A stretch of 61,274 nucleotides of DNA from Bacillus infantis (GTDB lineage: Bacteria; Bacillota; Bacilli; Bacillales; Cytobacillaceae). Made by a program: the position numbers and the translations under genes. Shown one piece after another: positions 1 through 10,471 of the stretch (positions are counted from its first letter, which is position 1; every line of letters begins with the position of its first letter). The stretch spans positions 1-61,274 of the forward strand of contig NZ_JAIVAP010000024.1 in assembly GCF_020171945.1 (NCBI RefSeq), read 5' to 3'. Under the pieces are notes generated by a model. The model had not been told where the DNA came from and made no database searches. It saw only the letters and a program-made list of their open reading frames with translations.

Positions 1-103
<103 letters not shown>

Positions 104-110
104 AAACGAA

Positions 111-139
111 GAACAGTCTGTGAGACTGTTCTTTTTTTT
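111..139 (+). terminator. Rho-independent terminator of the rRNA operon
   Basis: A 9-bp perfect stem (GAACAGTCT / AGACTGTTC) with a 3-nt loop is followed directly by a run of eight T. It ends the rRNA operon just after 5S. Confidence 0.93.
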
Positions 140-204
140 GTGCTTTTTTAGTAAAAAGAGAAGTCTTTTAATTCGAAAGGTGCTCTTGAGCGGAGTTTTG
201 TTGC

Positions 205-812
205 CGGGGGCAGGCAGATGAGCAGGGTTTATGATTAGAATGGTGGGGTAAGCAGCTGCTTTGATTGCGAATTTCATCAATTGATCCGATAATCTACCAA
301 CTTGGCGGTTTATTTAATCAATCGGCCGATTAATTTACCGACTTCGGCACTTATTTTACCATTTGCCTCAAAACAGCCATAGACTGCCGCTAGGTTGCTG
401 ACATTGCTGGAAAAAGCATGCCGGGTGGACAACAGAGAAGTGTTTTTGATTAGAATAACGGGGAGAGCAGCTGCTTTGACTGCGAATCTCATCAATTGAC
501 TCGATAATCTACCAACTTCGTGATTTATTTAATCATTTGGCTGACTAATTTACCAACTTCGGCATTTATTTTACCATTTGCCTCAAAACAGCCATAGCCA
601 CCCGCTAGATTCCTGATATCACTGGAAAAAGCATACCGGGCGGGCGAATGAGCTGCATTTTTGATTAAAATAACGGGAAAAGCAGCTGCTTTAACCATGA
701 ATTTCATCAATTCACCCGATAATCTACCAACTTAGCGACTTATTTAATCAATTGACCGATTAAATTACCAACTTCCCCATTTATTTTACCATTTCCCCCA
801 AAAACACCATCC
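205..812. repeat. Degenerate tandem array, 215-bp unit
   Basis: The landmark CATCAATT...CGATAATCTACCAACTT recurs at about 275, 490 and 705, exactly 215 bp apart, and a partial unit starts near 205. The first two full copies align without an indel. A second landmark, TTATTTTACCATTTGCC, recurs in each. Inside a unit a second, about 40-bp periodicity is visible (TAATCTACCAACTT... then TTAATTTACCGACTT...). The first copy carries a 12-bp palindrome, AATCGGCCGATT. On the - strand each copy can be read as a 61-84 residue ORF ending in a similar peptide (NGKI-x-x-EVGKL). Because 215 is not a multiple of three and no ribosome binding site is evident, I treat these as repeat DNA, not genes. The rest of 140-1070 shows nothing else I can support. 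Confidence 0.8.
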
Positions 813-1071
813 AGAGAGCCCAACTCCAAAGCAAGGGCACTAAAAGGCCATCCGCCGTACAGCCAATCCGCCAAGGACGAATCACCATTCTCCCCCTCAC
901 CAACACAACCCGCACATCCCATACATCCTGTCCGTCTCTGCCCCACCAGCTGCAAAATATCCCGCCTACACGTTCTGCCTCTCTCCAAAATCAACTATCC
1001 CTTCCATGACAAGCACCCAAAAGCCCATCATCTGAATACTCTATACAGCTGGAAGAATTTGCTCTTGTTAC

Positions 1072-1097
1072 GTTTGAGATATTTATTAAATGGGAAA
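1072..1097 (+). promoter_or_regulatory. Candidate SigB promoter of the ctsR operon
   Basis: GTTTGA (1072-1077), a 14-bp spacer and GGGAAA (1092-1097) fit the SigB pattern GTTTaa-N12-15-GGGtAt. In B. subtilis the ctsR-clpC operon is known to have a stress-inducible SigB promoter upstream of its SigA promoter, and the same arrangement is seen here. Confidence 0.6.
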
Positions 1098-1115
1098 ATT
1101 AATAAGGCATCCATC

Positions 1116-1145
1116 TTGCAACTTTTTACATAATTCATTTATAAT
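1116..1145 (+). promoter_or_regulatory. SigA promoter of the ctsR operon
   Basis: The -35 is TTGCAA (1116-1121) and the -10 is TATAAT (1140-1145), with an 18-bp spacer. The predicted start site near 1152 lies inside the CtsR operator, so repressor binding should block initiation. Confidence 0.75.
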
Positions 1146-1148
1146 TAA

Positions 1149-1165
1149 AGTCAAATATAGTCAAA
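1149..1165 (+). promoter_or_regulatory. CtsR operator
   Basis: AGTCAAATATAGTCAAA is a direct heptad repeat that fits the CtsR box (A/GGTCAAA-NAN-A/GGTCAAA). It overlaps the expected transcription start of the SigA promoter, which implies autorepression of ctsR-mcsA-mcsB-clpC. Confidence 0.92.
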
Positions 1166-1185
1166 GTCAGGGAGGAGGAGGCCTG

Positions 1186-1647
1186 GTGAGGAATATATCC
1201 GACATAATCGAGAAATATCTGAAGGAAGTCTTGGAGCTTAGTGAACGGGAAAGTGTCGAGATCAAAAGGAGCGAAGTGGCTGATAAATTCCAATGTGTCC
1301 CCTCGCAGATCAATTACGTCATCAATACCCGATTTACAATCGAAAAAGGATATATTGTTGAAAGCAAGCGGGGCGGCGGAGGATATATCCGGATCATGAA
1401 GGTGCAGTCCTATGATCATGCGGATCTGATTGACCAGCTGCTGATGCTCATCCAAAGCAGGATATCGCAGGGAAGCGCCGAGAGCGTCATCTTGCGCCTG
1501 GTTGAAGAGGAAGTCATCACACGCCGCGAAGCTAAAATCATGCTCAGTGTAATCGACCGGTCGGTTTTATATATAGAGCTTCCGTTCCGCGATGAATTGC
1601 GATCAAGAATGCTGAGAGCAATGCTGACTTCGTTGAAGTATAAATAA
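1186..1647 (+). CDS. ctsR: CtsR, transcriptional repressor of class III heat-shock genes
   Basis: A 153-residue dimeric repressor that binds heptad-repeat operators of clp genes. The N-terminal helix-turn-helix (EIKRSEVADKFQCVPSQINY) and the glycine-rich wing (SKRGGGGYIRI, about residues 60-70) are intact. The C-terminal half is the dimer and McsB-interaction domain. I chose the GTG start at 1186 because GGAGGAGGAG ends 5 nt before it and it aligns with B. subtilis CtsR; the longer reading from 1090 runs through the promoter and operator. First gene of the operon and autoregulated by the box at 1149. From knowledge of the family, it is inactivated by heat and removed through McsB and ClpCP. 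Confidence 0.96.
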   Translation: MRNISDIIEKYLKEVLELSERESVEIKRSEVADKFQCVPSQINYVINTRFTIEKGYIVESKRGGGGYIRIMKVQSYDHADLIDQLLMLIQSRISQGSAESVILRLVEEEVITRREAKIMLSVIDRSVLYIELPFRDELRSRMLRAMLTSLKYK

Positions 1648-1674
1648 AGATTAAGCAGCTGGAGAGGTGAGTGC

Positions 1675-2223
1675 ATGATTTGCCAAGAATGTAATCAGAG
1701 GCCGGCAACGCTGCATTTTACAAAAAGCATAAATGGCGAGAAGATCGAGTTCCATCTATGCGAGGTCTGCGCCAAGGAAAAAGGCGAAATGTTCTTGATC
1801 AATAATCAGGCTTCCGGGTTTTCCCTCAACAGCCTGCTGGCGGGGCTGCTGAATATCGAGCCGGGTCTGCAGCAGCCGAAGAAAGAGCAAAGGCCGCAGG
1901 AGCATATCCTGCAGTGCAGAAAATGCCAGATGACTTTTAAGCAGTTCATTAAAATCGGACGGTTTGGATGTGCCCACTGCTATTCGGAATTCAAAGGGCA
2001 GCTTGACCCGATTCTGAAGCGCCTCCACAGCGGGAACTGGTCCCATAGAGGGAAGATACCGGCAAGAGCCGGCGGGAGCATTCAGCTCAGGAGAAAGATT
2101 GAAGACATGAGAAAAGAATTGAAGGAATTGATCCTGCAGGAAGAGTTTGAAAAAGCTGCCGAGCGCAGGGATGAGATACGGTCCCTTGAAAAGCAGCTGA
2201 GCAGCGGCAGGGAGGGGGACTGA
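1675..2223 (+). CDS. mcsA: McsA, zinc-binding activator of the McsB arginine kinase
   Basis: A 182-residue adaptor with two Cys-pair zinc modules: C3-x2-C6 with C29-x2-C32, and a second around CRKC...CAHC (about residues 82-104). The C-terminal UVR domain ([21 protein letters not shown], about 140-175) is the type also found in ClpC. In the family it activates McsB and helps present substrates to ClpC. It lies 27 nt after ctsR and 4 nt before mcsB, with AGGTGAG just upstream of its ATG. Confidence 0.94.
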   Translation: MICQECNQRPATLHFTKSINGEKIEFHLCEVCAKEKGEMFLINNQASGFSLNSLLAGLLNIEPGLQQPKKEQRPQEHILQCRKCQMTFKQFIKIGRFGCAHCYSEFKGQLDPILKRLHSGNWSHRGKIPARAGGSIQLRRKIEDMRKELKELILQEEFEKAAERRDEIRSLEKQLSSGREGD

Positions 2224-2227
2224 TATC

Positions 2228-3295
2228 GTGTCACTGGAACGTTTTATCAGCCAGGCGGTCAGTTCCTGGATGAGTGCGGAAGGCCCTGATTCTGATATTG
2301 TGCTAAGCTCCCGCATCCGACTGGCAAGGAATATGAATGTATATAAATTTCCGACTCTATTTTCAAATGAGGAAGCACAAAGCATCATTGAAGATATCCG
2401 GAAGATTTCGGCGGAGAAGCCTTTCAAAGGGCTAGGCGGAATGGAGCTTTTAGAGATGGGGAGCCTCCAGCCCCTTCAGAAAAGGGTGCTTGTTGAAAAG
2501 CATCTGATCAGCCCCAATCTGGCTGAGCAGTCTCCTTACGGTGCTTGTCTCCTGTCAGAAAATGAAGAGGTCAGCATCATGGTCAACGAGGAAGACCATA
2601 TCCGGATTCAATGCCTGTTTCCTGCATTCCGGCTGACCGAGGCCCTGGAGATGGCCAATAAGCTGGATGACTGGCTGGAGGAAAACCTTGAATTTGCCTT
2701 TGATGAAGACTACGGGTATCTTACCAGCTGTCCGACCAATGTCGGAACAGGGCTTCGGGCTTCTGTCATGATGCACCTCCCCGGTCTGATGCTCACCCAT
2801 CAGATGAACCGGATCATTCCGGCCATCAACCAGCTGGGGCTTGTGGTGAGAGGGACATATGGCGAAGGAAGCGAGGCGCTTGGCAATATTTTTCAGGTTT
2901 CCAATCAGATTACGCTCGGAAAGTCGGAGGAAGACATCGTAGAAGATCTGAAGAGTGTCGTGGGCCAGCTCATCGCCCAGGAAAGATATGCCCGGGAAGC
3001 ATTAGCAAAGACTTCAAACATACAATTAGAAGACAGAGTGTACCGTTCTTATGGGATTCTCTCCAACAGCCGGATCATTGAATCAAAAGAAGCGGCAAAA
3101 TGCTTATCTGATGTCCGGCTGGGTATAGATATGGGATACATCAAAGATATTTCCAAAAATATTTTAAATGAATTGATGATTCTTACACAGCCCGGTTTTC
3201 TGCAGCAATATGCCGGCGGGCCGCTCCGGCCTGAAGAACGTGATATTAGAAGGGCTGCACTTATACGTGAAAGATTGAAAATGGAAAAACAATAG
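2228..3295 (+). CDS. mcsB: McsB, protein arginine kinase
   Basis: A 355-residue guanidino-phosphotransferase fold kinase that phosphorylates arginines on misfolded proteins and on CtsR, marking them for ClpCP. The family signatures are visible: [10 protein letters not shown] near the N-terminus, NEEDHIRIQ (catalytic region, about 119-127), RGTYGEGS in the nucleotide-binding loop, and RDIRRA (about 337-342), which matches the RDxxRA phosphoarginine-binding motif. GTG start at 2228 after the purine-rich GGGAGGGGGA. Translationally close-coupled to mcsA. Confidence 0.95.
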   Translation: MSLERFISQAVSSWMSAEGPDSDIVLSSRIRLARNMNVYKFPTLFSNEEAQSIIEDIRKISAEKPFKGLGGMELLEMGSLQPLQKRVLVEKHLISPNLAEQSPYGACLLSENEEVSIMVNEEDHIRIQCLFPAFRLTEALEMANKLDDWLEENLEFAFDEDYGYLTSCPTNVGTGLRASVMMHLPGLMLTHQMNRIIPAINQLGLVVRGTYGEGSEALGNIFQVSNQITLGKSEEDIVEDLKSVVGQLIAQERYAREALAKTSNIQLEDRVYRSYGILSNSRIIESKEAAKCLSDVRLGIDMGYIKDISKNILNELMILTQPGFLQQYAGGPLRPEERDIRRAALIRERLKMEKQ

Positions 3296-3311
3296 TCGGG
3301 AGGATGAAAAT

Positions 3312-5765
3312 ATGATGTTCGGACGATTTACTGAAAGAGCTCAAAAAGTATTGGCATTAGCACAGGAGGAAGCCATTCGCTTAGGACACAGCAATATCGG
3401 CACAGAGCATATCCTGCTCGGCCTCGTCCGTGAAGGAGAGGGGATTGCCGCAAAGGCGCTGTATGCACTCGGGCTGGGCTCTGAAAAGATCCAAAAAGAG
3501 GTGGAAAACCTCATTGGCCGCGGCCAGGACTCCTCACAGACTCCCCACTATACACCAAGGGCCAAAAAGGTCATCGAACTCTCAATGGATGAGGCAAGAA
3601 AACTGGGCCACTCATATGTCGGCACAGAGCATATTCTGCTAGGCTTGATCCGCGAGGGCGAGGGAGTTGCCGCAAGGGTGCTGAACAATCTGGGAGTAAG
3701 CTTGAATAAAGCAAGGCAGCAGGTGCTCCAGCTTCTGGGCAGCAATGATTCAGGAAGCCATCAGGGAGGATCAGCGGCAAGCGCCAATACACCTACCCTT
3801 GATAGTCTTGCAAGAGATCTGACGGCCATTGCCAGGGAAGGCAGCCTTGATCCGGTCATCGGCCGAAGCAAGGAAATCCAGCGCGTCATTGAAGTGCTGA
3901 GCCGCCGGACAAAGAACAACCCGGTTCTGATCGGGGAGCCTGGCGTCGGTAAGACAGCCATCGCTGAAGGCCTTGCACAGCAGATCATCAACAATGAAGT
4001 GCCGGAGATCCTCCGTGACAAACGGGTCATGACGCTTGATATGGGAACGGTTGTAGCCGGAACAAAATACAGGGGCGAATTTGAAGACCGCTTAAAGAAA
4101 GTGATGGATGAAATCCGCCAGGCAGGCAATATCATTCTCTTTATCGATGAGCTTCATACTTTGATCGGTGCAGGCGGAGCAGAAGGGGCAATTGATGCTT
4201 CCAATATCCTGAAGCCTTCTCTTGCAAGGGGCGAGCTGCAGTGCATCGGCGCCACTACCCTGGATGAATACAGAAAATATATCGAAAAGGATGCTGCGCT
4301 TGAAAGGCGTTTCCAGCCTATTACGGTAGATGAACCGACAGCAGATGAGTCAGTCCAGATCCTTAAGGGGCTGCGCGACCGCTATGAGGCCCATCACAGA
4401 GTATCCATTACAGACGAAGCCATCGAGGCTGCTGTTAAGCTTTCTGACCGTTATATCTCAGACAGGTTCCTCCCGGATAAAGCAATCGATCTGATTGATG
4501 AAGCTGGTTCAAAAGTACGCCTGCGTTCTTACACTACTCCTCCTAACCTGAAAGAGCTTGAAATGAAGCTTGAAGAAGTCAGGAAGGAAAAAGATGCTGC
4601 CGTCCAAAGCCAGGAGTTTGAGAAAGCTGCATCTCTCAGAGATTCTGAGCAGCGCCTGCGCGAGCAGCTGGAGGAAACAAAGAAGAGCTGGAAAGAGAAG
4701 CAGGGGAAGGAAAACAGTGAAGTTACAGTGGATGATATTGCACATGTTGTGGCTAGCTGGACTGGAATTCCTGTGGCGAAGCTGGCCCAGACCGAAACAG
4801 CCAAGCTCCTGAACATGGAAGAAATTCTTCATTCCCGTGTCATTGGCCAGGAAGAAGCAGTCAAGGCGATCTCCAAAGCGGTCCGCCGTGCGCGTGCCGG
4901 ACTGAAAGATCCTAAGCGTCCGATCGGCTCCTTTGTATTCCTTGGCCCTACCGGTGTCGGTAAGACCGAGCTTGCGCGTGCGCTGGCTGAAGCGATGTTC
5001 GGCGATGAAGATGCGATGATCCGCATTGATATGTCTGAATATATGGAGAAGCATTCAACTTCCCGCCTTGTTGGTTCACCTCCGGGCTATGTAGGCTATG
5101 AGGAAGGCGGCCAGCTGACAGAAAAGGTACGCAGGAAGCCATATTCAGTTGTCCTTCTGGATGAGATTGAGAAAGCACATCCGGATGTATTCAATATCCT
5201 CCTTCAGGTTCTTGAAGATGGGCGCCTGACAGATTCTAAAGGGCGGACAGTCGACTTCCGCAACACAGTCCTGATCATGACATCCAATGTCGGGGCAGAG
5301 GCGCTGAAACGCAATAAATATGTCGGCTTCAACATCCAGGATGGAGAGCAGGACTATAAGGATATGAAAGGCAAGGTAATGGAAGAGCTTAAGAAGGCTT
5401 TCCGCCCTGAATTCCTTAACCGTATCGATGAAATCATCGTGTTCCATGCCCTGGAGAAAAAACATCTCAAGGAAATCGTTACACTGCTTTCCGATCAGCT
5501 GGTTAAACGCCTGCAGGAACAGGAAATCGTCCTTGGCCTGACAGATAAGGCAAAAGAGAAAATTTCCGAGGAAGGCTACGATCCTGAATATGGTGCAAGG
5601 CCGCTCCGCCGTGCGATCCAAAAGCATATCGAGGACCGCTTGTCAGAGGAGCTGCTGAAGGGCCAGGTGCTGACAGGGCAGAATGTCATCATCGATGTAG
5701 AAGATGGGGAATTTGTCGTGAAAACAGAAGAATCTCCTGAAACTGCAACAAACTTATCTAAATAA
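3312..5765 (+). CDS. clpC: ClpC, AAA+ unfoldase of the ClpCP protease
   Basis: An 817-residue Hsp100 ATPase of full family length. Order of domains: two Clp-N repeats (about 1-145, phosphoarginine docking in the family), AAA-1 with Walker A GEPGVGKT (about 207-214) and [12 protein letters not shown], a UVR-containing middle domain (about 415-455, where McsA/MecA-type adaptors bind), AAA-2 with GPTGVGKT (about 543-550) and [18 protein letters not shown], and a ClpB-type C-terminal domain. It unfolds tagged substrates for ClpP. Two consecutive ATG codons start it; the first is used in B. subtilis. It ends the core heat-shock operon, with a strong terminator 20 nt downstream. Confidence 0.97.
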   Translation: MMFGRFTERAQKVLALAQEEAIRLGHSNIGTEHILLGLVREGEGIAAKALYALGLGSEKIQKEVENLIGRGQDSSQTPHYTPRAKKVIELSMDEARKLGHSYVGTEHILLGLIREGEGVAARVLNNLGVSLNKARQQVLQLLGSNDSGSHQGGSAASANTPTLDSLARDLTAIAREGSLDPVIGRSKEIQRVIEVLSRRTKNNPVLIGEPGVGKTAIAEGLAQQIINNEVPEILRDKRVMTLDMGTVVAGTKYRGEFEDRLKKVMDEIRQAGNIILFIDELHTLIGAGGAEGAIDASNILKPSLARGELQCIGATTLDEYRKYIEKDAALERRFQPITVDEPTADESVQILKGLRDRYEAHHRVSITDEAIEAAVKLSDRYISDRFLPDKAIDLIDEAGSKVRLRSYTTPPNLKELEMKLEEVRKEKDAAVQSQEFEKAASLRDSEQRLREQLEETKKSWKEKQGKENSEVTVDDIAHVVASWTGIPVAKLAQTETAKLLNMEEILHSRVIGQEEAVKAISKAVRRARAGLKDPKRPIGSFVFLGPTGVGKTELARALAEAMFGDEDAMIRIDMSEYMEKHSTSRLVGSPPGYVGYEEGGQLTEKVRRKPYSVVLLDEIEKAHPDVFNILLQVLEDGRLTDSKGRTVDFRNTVLIMTSNVGAEALKRNKYVGFNIQDGEQDYKDMKGKVMEELKKAFRPEFLNRIDEIIVFHALEKKHLKEIVTLLSDQLVKRLQEQEIVLGLTDKAKEKISEEGYDPEYGARPLRRAIQKHIEDRLSEELLKGQVLTGQNVIIDVEDGEFVVKTEESPETATNLSK

Positions 5766-5783
5766 ACGTCATACTATATAATG

Positions 5784-5818
5784 AAAAGGTACACGGTGTA
5801 CAATGCGTGTACCTTTTT
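5784..5818 (+). terminator. Rho-independent terminator after clpC
   Basis: An 11-bp perfect stem (AAAGGTACACG / CGTGTACCTTT) with a 10-nt loop and a T-run. It separates the ctsR-clpC operon from radA. The 5819-5986 spacer holds A+T-rich -10-like boxes (TATAAT at 5908 and 5924) but no convincing -35 partner. Confidence 0.88.
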
Positions 5819-5986
5819 CCATTCAAGGCATTTCGCTCTGCTTTTGAATAAAAATCAGCTATTTCCACTACTTTCCTTGGACAGGCATTTTTATATAGGC
5901 GGGCAAGTATAATATACTTTCCCTATAATGAAACTAATGGTGCACTTTTCACAATAGAAGAGAATGAGATAGAAAGGGAGAAACGG

Positions 5987-7369
5987 ATGGCAAAAAGAAA
6001 GACCAAATTCATCTGCCAGGAATGCGGATATGAGTCCGCCAAGTGGATGGGCAAATGTCCTGCCTGCGGGCAGTGGAATACAATGGTGGAGGAAACAGAG
6101 AAGCCTGCAGCTGCAGGAAGAAGGGGTGCCTTTGCCCATTCGGCAGGCGCAACGCTTGCTTCTAAAGCCACGCCAATTACATCAATTGAGACAGTTAATG
6201 AACCGCGGATTTATACAGACCTGAAGGAGCTTAACCGCGTTCTGGGCGGAGGGGTGGTAAGGGGCTCCCTTGTTCTGATCGGGGGCGATCCCGGAATAGG
6301 AAAGTCGACGCTTCTTCTGCAGGTATCCAACCAGCTGGCCCGGAAGGATCATTCTGTTCTGTATATTTCCGGTGAGGAATCCATGAGGCAGACAAAGCTC
6401 AGGGCTGACAGGCTCGGGGTCGTATCAGATAATCTGCTGGTATATGCAGAAACGAATCTCGAGGAAATCAGCCGGACCATCGAAAATGAAAATCCCAGCT
6501 TTGTGATCATTGATTCAATCCAGACTGTTTTTCATCCGGACATCACCTCGGCCCCTGGAAGCGTCTCGCAGGTAAGGGAATGTACAGCAGAGCTGATGAG
6601 GATCGGAAAGACAAAAGGCATTGCGATCTTTATCGTAGGGCATGTCACGAAGGAAGGCTCGATTGCCGGCCCGAGGCTGCTCGAGCATATGGTTGACACA
6701 GTCCTCTACTTTGAGGGTGAAAGGCATCATACTTATCGCATTCTCAGGGCTGTTAAGAACCGATTCGGGTCGACCAATGAAATGGGCATTTTTGAAATGA
6801 AGGAATTCGGCCTTGAAGAGGTGGAAAATCCATCGGAAATATTCCTTGAAGAGCGCTCCCAGGGGGCATCCGGATCTACAGTTGTTGCCTCCATGGAAGG
6901 GACGAGGCCGGTGCTGGTTGAGATACAGGCGCTGATTTCTCCAACAAGCTTCGGGAATCCGCGGAGGATGGCTACAGGGATTGACCATAACCGCGTCCCG
7001 CTTTTAATGGCTGTGCTTGAAAAGCGTGTCGGGATGCTCCTGCAAAATCAGGATGCTTATTTGAAGGTGGCAGGCGGTGTTAAGCTGGATGAACCTGCGA
7101 TCGACCTGGCAATTGCCGTCAGCATTGCTTCAAGCTTCAGGGATAAGCCGACACAGGCGTCGGACTGCATCATCGGAGAGGTAGGTTTGACCGGCGAGGT
7201 CCGCCGAGTCTCCAGAATAGAACAGCGTGTTCAGGAAGCTGCCAAGCTTGGATTTGAACGGATCATCCTTCCTGCTAAGAACCTTGGGGGCTGGGACTCT
7301 CCGCCGGGCGTGCAGCTAATCGGGGTCAATACAGTCAGCGAGGCCTTAAAAGCGGCATTAGGAGGATAA
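5987..7369 (+). CDS. radA: RadA, DNA repair ATPase / branch-migration helicase
   Basis: A 460-residue RecA-related protein. It has an N-terminal zinc finger (C10-x2-C13 ... C24-x2-C27), a RecA-like core with Walker [11 protein letters not shown] (about 98-107), the RadA signature KNRFGS (about 254-259), and a Lon-protease-like C-terminal domain without an obvious catalytic dyad. In the family it drives branch migration of recombination intermediates and interacts with DisA. The GGGAGA ribosome binding site lies 6 nt before the ATG. Only 3 nt separate it from disA. Confidence 0.96.
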   Translation: MAKRKTKFICQECGYESAKWMGKCPACGQWNTMVEETEKPAAAGRRGAFAHSAGATLASKATPITSIETVNEPRIYTDLKELNRVLGGGVVRGSLVLIGGDPGIGKSTLLLQVSNQLARKDHSVLYISGEESMRQTKLRADRLGVVSDNLLVYAETNLEEISRTIENENPSFVIIDSIQTVFHPDITSAPGSVSQVRECTAELMRIGKTKGIAIFIVGHVTKEGSIAGPRLLEHMVDTVLYFEGERHHTYRILRAVKNRFGSTNEMGIFEMKEFGLEEVENPSEIFLEERSQGASGSTVVASMEGTRPVLVEIQALISPTSFGNPRRMATGIDHNRVPLLMAVLEKRVGMLLQNQDAYLKVAGGVKLDEPAIDLAIAVSIASSFRDKPTQASDCIIGEVGLTGEVRRVSRIEQRVQEAAKLGFERIILPAKNLGGWDSPPGVQLIGVNTVSEALKAALGG

Positions 7370-7372
7370 GAT

Positions 7373-8446
7373 ATGGACAATAAAAAACTGGGGGAAAAGA
7401 CCCGGAGTGACATTCTGAAATTTTTGGCACCGGGAACACCGATACGCGAAGGGATAGATAATGTCCTGCGTGCAAATACAGGCGGACTGATTGTACTGGG
7501 CTGCAATGAGAAGGTAAAGGCGATTGTAGACGGGGGCTTTCAGATCAATTGCCCTTTCACGCCAAGTTATCTGTATGAGCTGGCCAAAATGGATGGCGCC
7601 ATCGTCCTGAATGAGACAGGCAGCAAAATCCTTATTGCCAATGCGCAGCTTGCCCCGAATCCGGGCATCCCTTCATCGGAAACCGGGATGCGGCACCGGA
7701 CGGCAGAGAGGGTGGCAAAGGAGACAGGGGCACTGGTAGTTGCCATTTCACAGCGGCGGACAGTCATTACGCTCTATCAGGGCCATTTCAGATATGCGCT
7801 GAAAGACATTGCCGTCATTCTTGCAAAAGCCAATCAGGCAGTCCAGACGCTTGAGAAATACAAAGTGGTGCTGGAGCAGAGCATCGCAAGCCTCGGAATC
7901 CTTGAGTTTGAAGAGCTTGTGACCTACAGCGATGTTCTTCAGGTGCTGCACCGCTATGAGATGGTGTTGAAGATCAAGCAGGAACTGATGTCCTACCTGA
8001 GTGAACTGGGCACGGAAGGCAGGCTGATCCGCCTGCAGATGAACGAGCTCTTGACTGACATGGAAAAGGAAACTTCTTTGATCATCAAAGACTATGCCTT
8101 TGATAAGGATGTCAGCACGAAGGAAGCAATCAGCAAAATGCAGGAGCTGGCAAGCGGCGAAACGATTGAGGACAGCATCCTCCTGAAGCTGATCGGCTAT
8201 AGCGGCTATGTCCACCTGGATGAAGGAATTTGTCCAAGAGGCTACCGGATGCTTAATAAAATCCCCCGTCTCCCGCCAATCATTATTGAAAATCTCATCA
8301 CCAGATTCCAGGAGCTTCCTGAAATCACAGCCGCTTCAGTAGAGGATCTTGATGAGGTGGAAGGCATCGGTGAAGTCAGGGCGAGAAAAATCCGTGAGGG
8401 CCTCAAGCTGGTCAAGGAGCAGCTGTTTGCGGACCGTCAGCTTTAA
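7373..8446 (+). CDS. disA: DisA, DNA integrity scanning diadenylate cyclase
   Basis: A 357-residue protein that makes c-di-AMP from two ATP and scans DNA for lesions. The N-terminal DAC domain has the two catalytic motifs MDGA (about 72-75) and RHRTAERVA (about 107-115). A linker helix domain and C-terminal helix-hairpin-helix repeats ([16 protein letters not shown]) for branched DNA follow. RadA, its known inhibitor in B. subtilis, is the gene immediately upstream, so the pair is probably co-transcribed. Confidence 0.97.
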   Translation: MDNKKLGEKTRSDILKFLAPGTPIREGIDNVLRANTGGLIVLGCNEKVKAIVDGGFQINCPFTPSYLYELAKMDGAIVLNETGSKILIANAQLAPNPGIPSSETGMRHRTAERVAKETGALVVAISQRRTVITLYQGHFRYALKDIAVILAKANQAVQTLEKYKVVLEQSIASLGILEFEELVTYSDVLQVLHRYEMVLKIKQELMSYLSELGTEGRLIRLQMNELLTDMEKETSLIIKDYAFDKDVSTKEAISKMQELASGETIEDSILLKLIGYSGYVHLDEGICPRGYRMLNKIPRLPPIIIENLITRFQELPEITAASVEDLDEVEGIGEVRARKIREGLKLVKEQLFADRQL

Positions 8447-8453
8447 TTGCCCA

Positions 8454-8482
8454 TTGAATTGGGCTAGACAGTATGCTAAAAT
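8454..8482 (+). promoter_or_regulatory. SigA promoter of the PIN/TRAM gene
   Basis: TTGAAT (8454-8459), a 17-bp spacer and TAAAAT (8477-8482), with an extended -10 TGC immediately upstream. It starts right after disA and leaves an A+T-rich leader of about 165 nt. Confidence 0.65.
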
Positions 8483-8656
8483 GGTGGTTTTATATTATTT
8501 GACACTATGTTTGCACGGTGCTACGCTTAAGGTGTATCAGTATATAAAACCTCCAATATTATTATTTTTAAATAATGTTACAAAAAACCAAATTAACATA
8601 TTCTGCAGGTTTCAATTCAGGGAATTTGTTTATAATGATTAAAAGGAGGTGAAGGA

Positions 8657-9739
8657 ATGTTAAAACGCATTGTACAGGCATGCTTTCTTATTACCGGGGG
8701 GACCCTTGGGATCTTTTTGATTCCGGACTTGCTCGGGCTAGTTGCTTTGGACGACATTCCTCTTTTAAATAATCCGTATGTGTCCGCTATTTTAGGTGCC
8801 ATTATTTTTTATCTTATATCTTTTTGGGCAGTTGATTATGTAACCAATTTCGTGAGATGGGTAGAGGAATCATTGGTGAAAGCGCCTATAACAGATATTA
8901 TTTTTGGCAGTGTGGGCCTTGCTTTCGGCCTGATAGTGGCATTTTTGATCGGCTTTGCGCTCAATGCAATCGAATTTCCGATTGTCAATACGGTCGCCCC
9001 GATCCTGCTGACGCTGATTTTTGGCTATCTTGGCTTCCAGGTGGGCTTTAAAAAGCGCGATGAGCTTCTGGGATTATTTACGAGCCGGAAAAAGAAATCC
9101 GGTGAAGAGGAAGCAGAACCAGTTGAGAAAAACGCATTAAAGATTCTGGATACAAGTGTGATCATTGACGGCAGGATTGCGGATATCTGCCAGACGGGCT
9201 TCCTTGAAGGAACCATCGTCATTCCCCAGTTTGTCCTTGAGGAGCTTCAGCATATAGCTGATTCTTCAGATGTATTGAAAAGGAACAGGGGGAGGCGTGG
9301 GCTGGATATCCTGAACCGTATCCAGAAGGAGCTTTCCATCAAGGTCGAGATATATGAAGGAGACTTTGAGGAGATCCAGGAAGTGGACAGCAAGCTTGTG
9401 AAACTGGCAAAGCTGACGAACGGTGTTGTGGTGACAAATGACTTTAATCTTAACAAGGTATGCGAGCTCCAGAAGGTATCTGTGCTCAATATCAATGACT
9501 TGGCCAATGCGGTCAAGCCGGTAGTGCTGCCGGGTGAAGAGATGAAGGTGCAGGTCATCAAGGACGGGAAAGAGCATAATCAGGGTGTTGCCTATCTGGA
9601 TGATGGCACAATGATTGTTGTTGAAGATGGCCGTGATTATATCGGCAAGCACATCGACGTCCTTGTCACCAGCGTGCTGCAGACTTCTGCAGGCCGCATG
9701 ATATTTGCAAAGCCTAAGCTGCTTGAAAAAGCTTTATAA
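8657..9739 (+). CDS. Membrane-anchored PIN/TRAM domain protein (YacL family)
   Basis: A 360-residue protein with four hydrophobic segments in residues 1-130, then a PIN nuclease-like domain starting at [14 protein letters not shown] (about 162-175) with acidic residues later in [11 protein letters not shown], and a C-terminal TRAM RNA-binding domain (about 295-355, [20 protein letters not shown]). The architecture matches B. subtilis YacL. A membrane-tethered ribonuclease is the family inference; the substrate is unknown to me. AAAGGAGGTGAAGG precedes the ATG. Confidence 0.9.
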   Translation: MLKRIVQACFLITGGTLGIFLIPDLLGLVALDDIPLLNNPYVSAILGAIIFYLISFWAVDYVTNFVRWVEESLVKAPITDIIFGSVGLAFGLIVAFLIGFALNAIEFPIVNTVAPILLTLIFGYLGFQVGFKKRDELLGLFTSRKKKSGEEEAEPVEKNALKILDTSVIIDGRIADICQTGFLEGTIVIPQFVLEELQHIADSSDVLKRNRGRRGLDILNRIQKELSIKVEIYEGDFEEIQEVDSKLVKLAKLTNGVVVTNDFNLNKVCELQKVSVLNINDLANAVKPVVLPGEEMKVQVIKDGKEHNQGVAYLDDGTMIVVEDGRDYIGKHIDVLVTSVLQTSAGRMIFAKPKLLEKAL

Positions 9740-9760
9740 AAGAGAGTTGGGAGACTGTTT

Positions 9761-10453
9761 ATGCCTTATCAGGTAATTATTCCTGCTGCAGGCCAGGGGA
9801 AGAGGATGGGTGCCGGCAAAAATAAGCTTTTGCTTGAGATCCGCGGTGTGCCGGTATTCATCCACACGCTCAGGGTGTTTGAAAGCGATCCGGATTGCAC
9901 AGGCATCCTGCTTGCGGTCAATCCGTCCGAGAAAGCGGAGATTGAAGCGCTTCTTGCCTTATACAATATCAAAAAAGCCGCCGGGCTCATTCCCGGGGGG
10001 TCCGAACGCCAATACAGCGTCTATAATGCGGTGAAGGAGCTGCAGGGAGATGGCATTGCCATGGTGCATGATGCGGCCCGCCCTTTCATTGACCAGCACC
10101 TGATCCGGGAGCTGACGGAGGCTGCGGATCAGGATGCTGGCGCAGTATTGGCCGTTCCGGTGAAGGATACTGTGAAAAAGGCTGACGGCAATCAAATCCT
10201 GGAAACAGTTGAACGTTCAAGTCTGTGGGCAGTCCAAACCCCACAGGCTTTTCGTGTTTCCACCCTCCTGCACATCCACCAGAAAGCCGCTGAGGAAGAT
10301 TACCTCGGCACAGATGATGCCAGCCTGGCAGAACGGCTCGGCATCCCTGTAAAAATCATTGAAGGAAATTATGATAATATCAAGCTCACTACTCCTGAGG
10401 ATCTGTACTTTGCAGAAGCGATTATCCGGAAACGTGAAGCACAAGGGAAATAA
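9761..10453 (+). CDS. ispD: 2-C-methyl-D-erythritol 4-phosphate cytidylyltransferase
   Basis: A 230-residue MEP-pathway enzyme that joins CTP and MEP to give CDP-ME for isoprenoid synthesis. The nucleotide-binding loop PAAGQGKRMG (about 7-16) and the conserved HDAARPF and TPQAFR segments are intact. Length is normal for the family. It lies 21 nt after the PIN/TRAM gene and 18 nt before ispF, the next dedicated gene of the same pathway. Confidence 0.96.
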   Translation: MPYQVIIPAAGQGKRMGAGKNKLLLEIRGVPVFIHTLRVFESDPDCTGILLAVNPSEKAEIEALLALYNIKKAAGLIPGGSERQYSVYNAVKELQGDGIAMVHDAARPFIDQHLIRELTEAADQDAGAVLAVPVKDTVKKADGNQILETVERSSLWAVQTPQAFRVSTLLHIHQKAAEEDYLGTDDASLAERLGIPVKIIEGNYDNIKLTTPEDLYFAEAIIRKREAQGK

Positions 10454-10471
10454 CGTAAAGGGGAATATATT

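Noticed and set aside
310-994. Three - strand ORFs of 61, 61 and 84 residues as small-protein genes
   Set aside because: They are readings of the 215-bp repeat units, in different frames, with no ribosome binding site; the similarity follows from the DNA repeat.
1090-1185. N-terminal extension of CtsR
   Set aside because: It would translate through the -10 box and the CtsR operator; GTG 1186 has the Shine-Dalgarno and fits the family.
5877-5929. SigA promoter for radA
   Set aside because: TATAAT boxes at 5908 and 5924 lack a -35 at 16-18 bp (TTGGAC at 5877 is 25 bp away), so no confident call is made.
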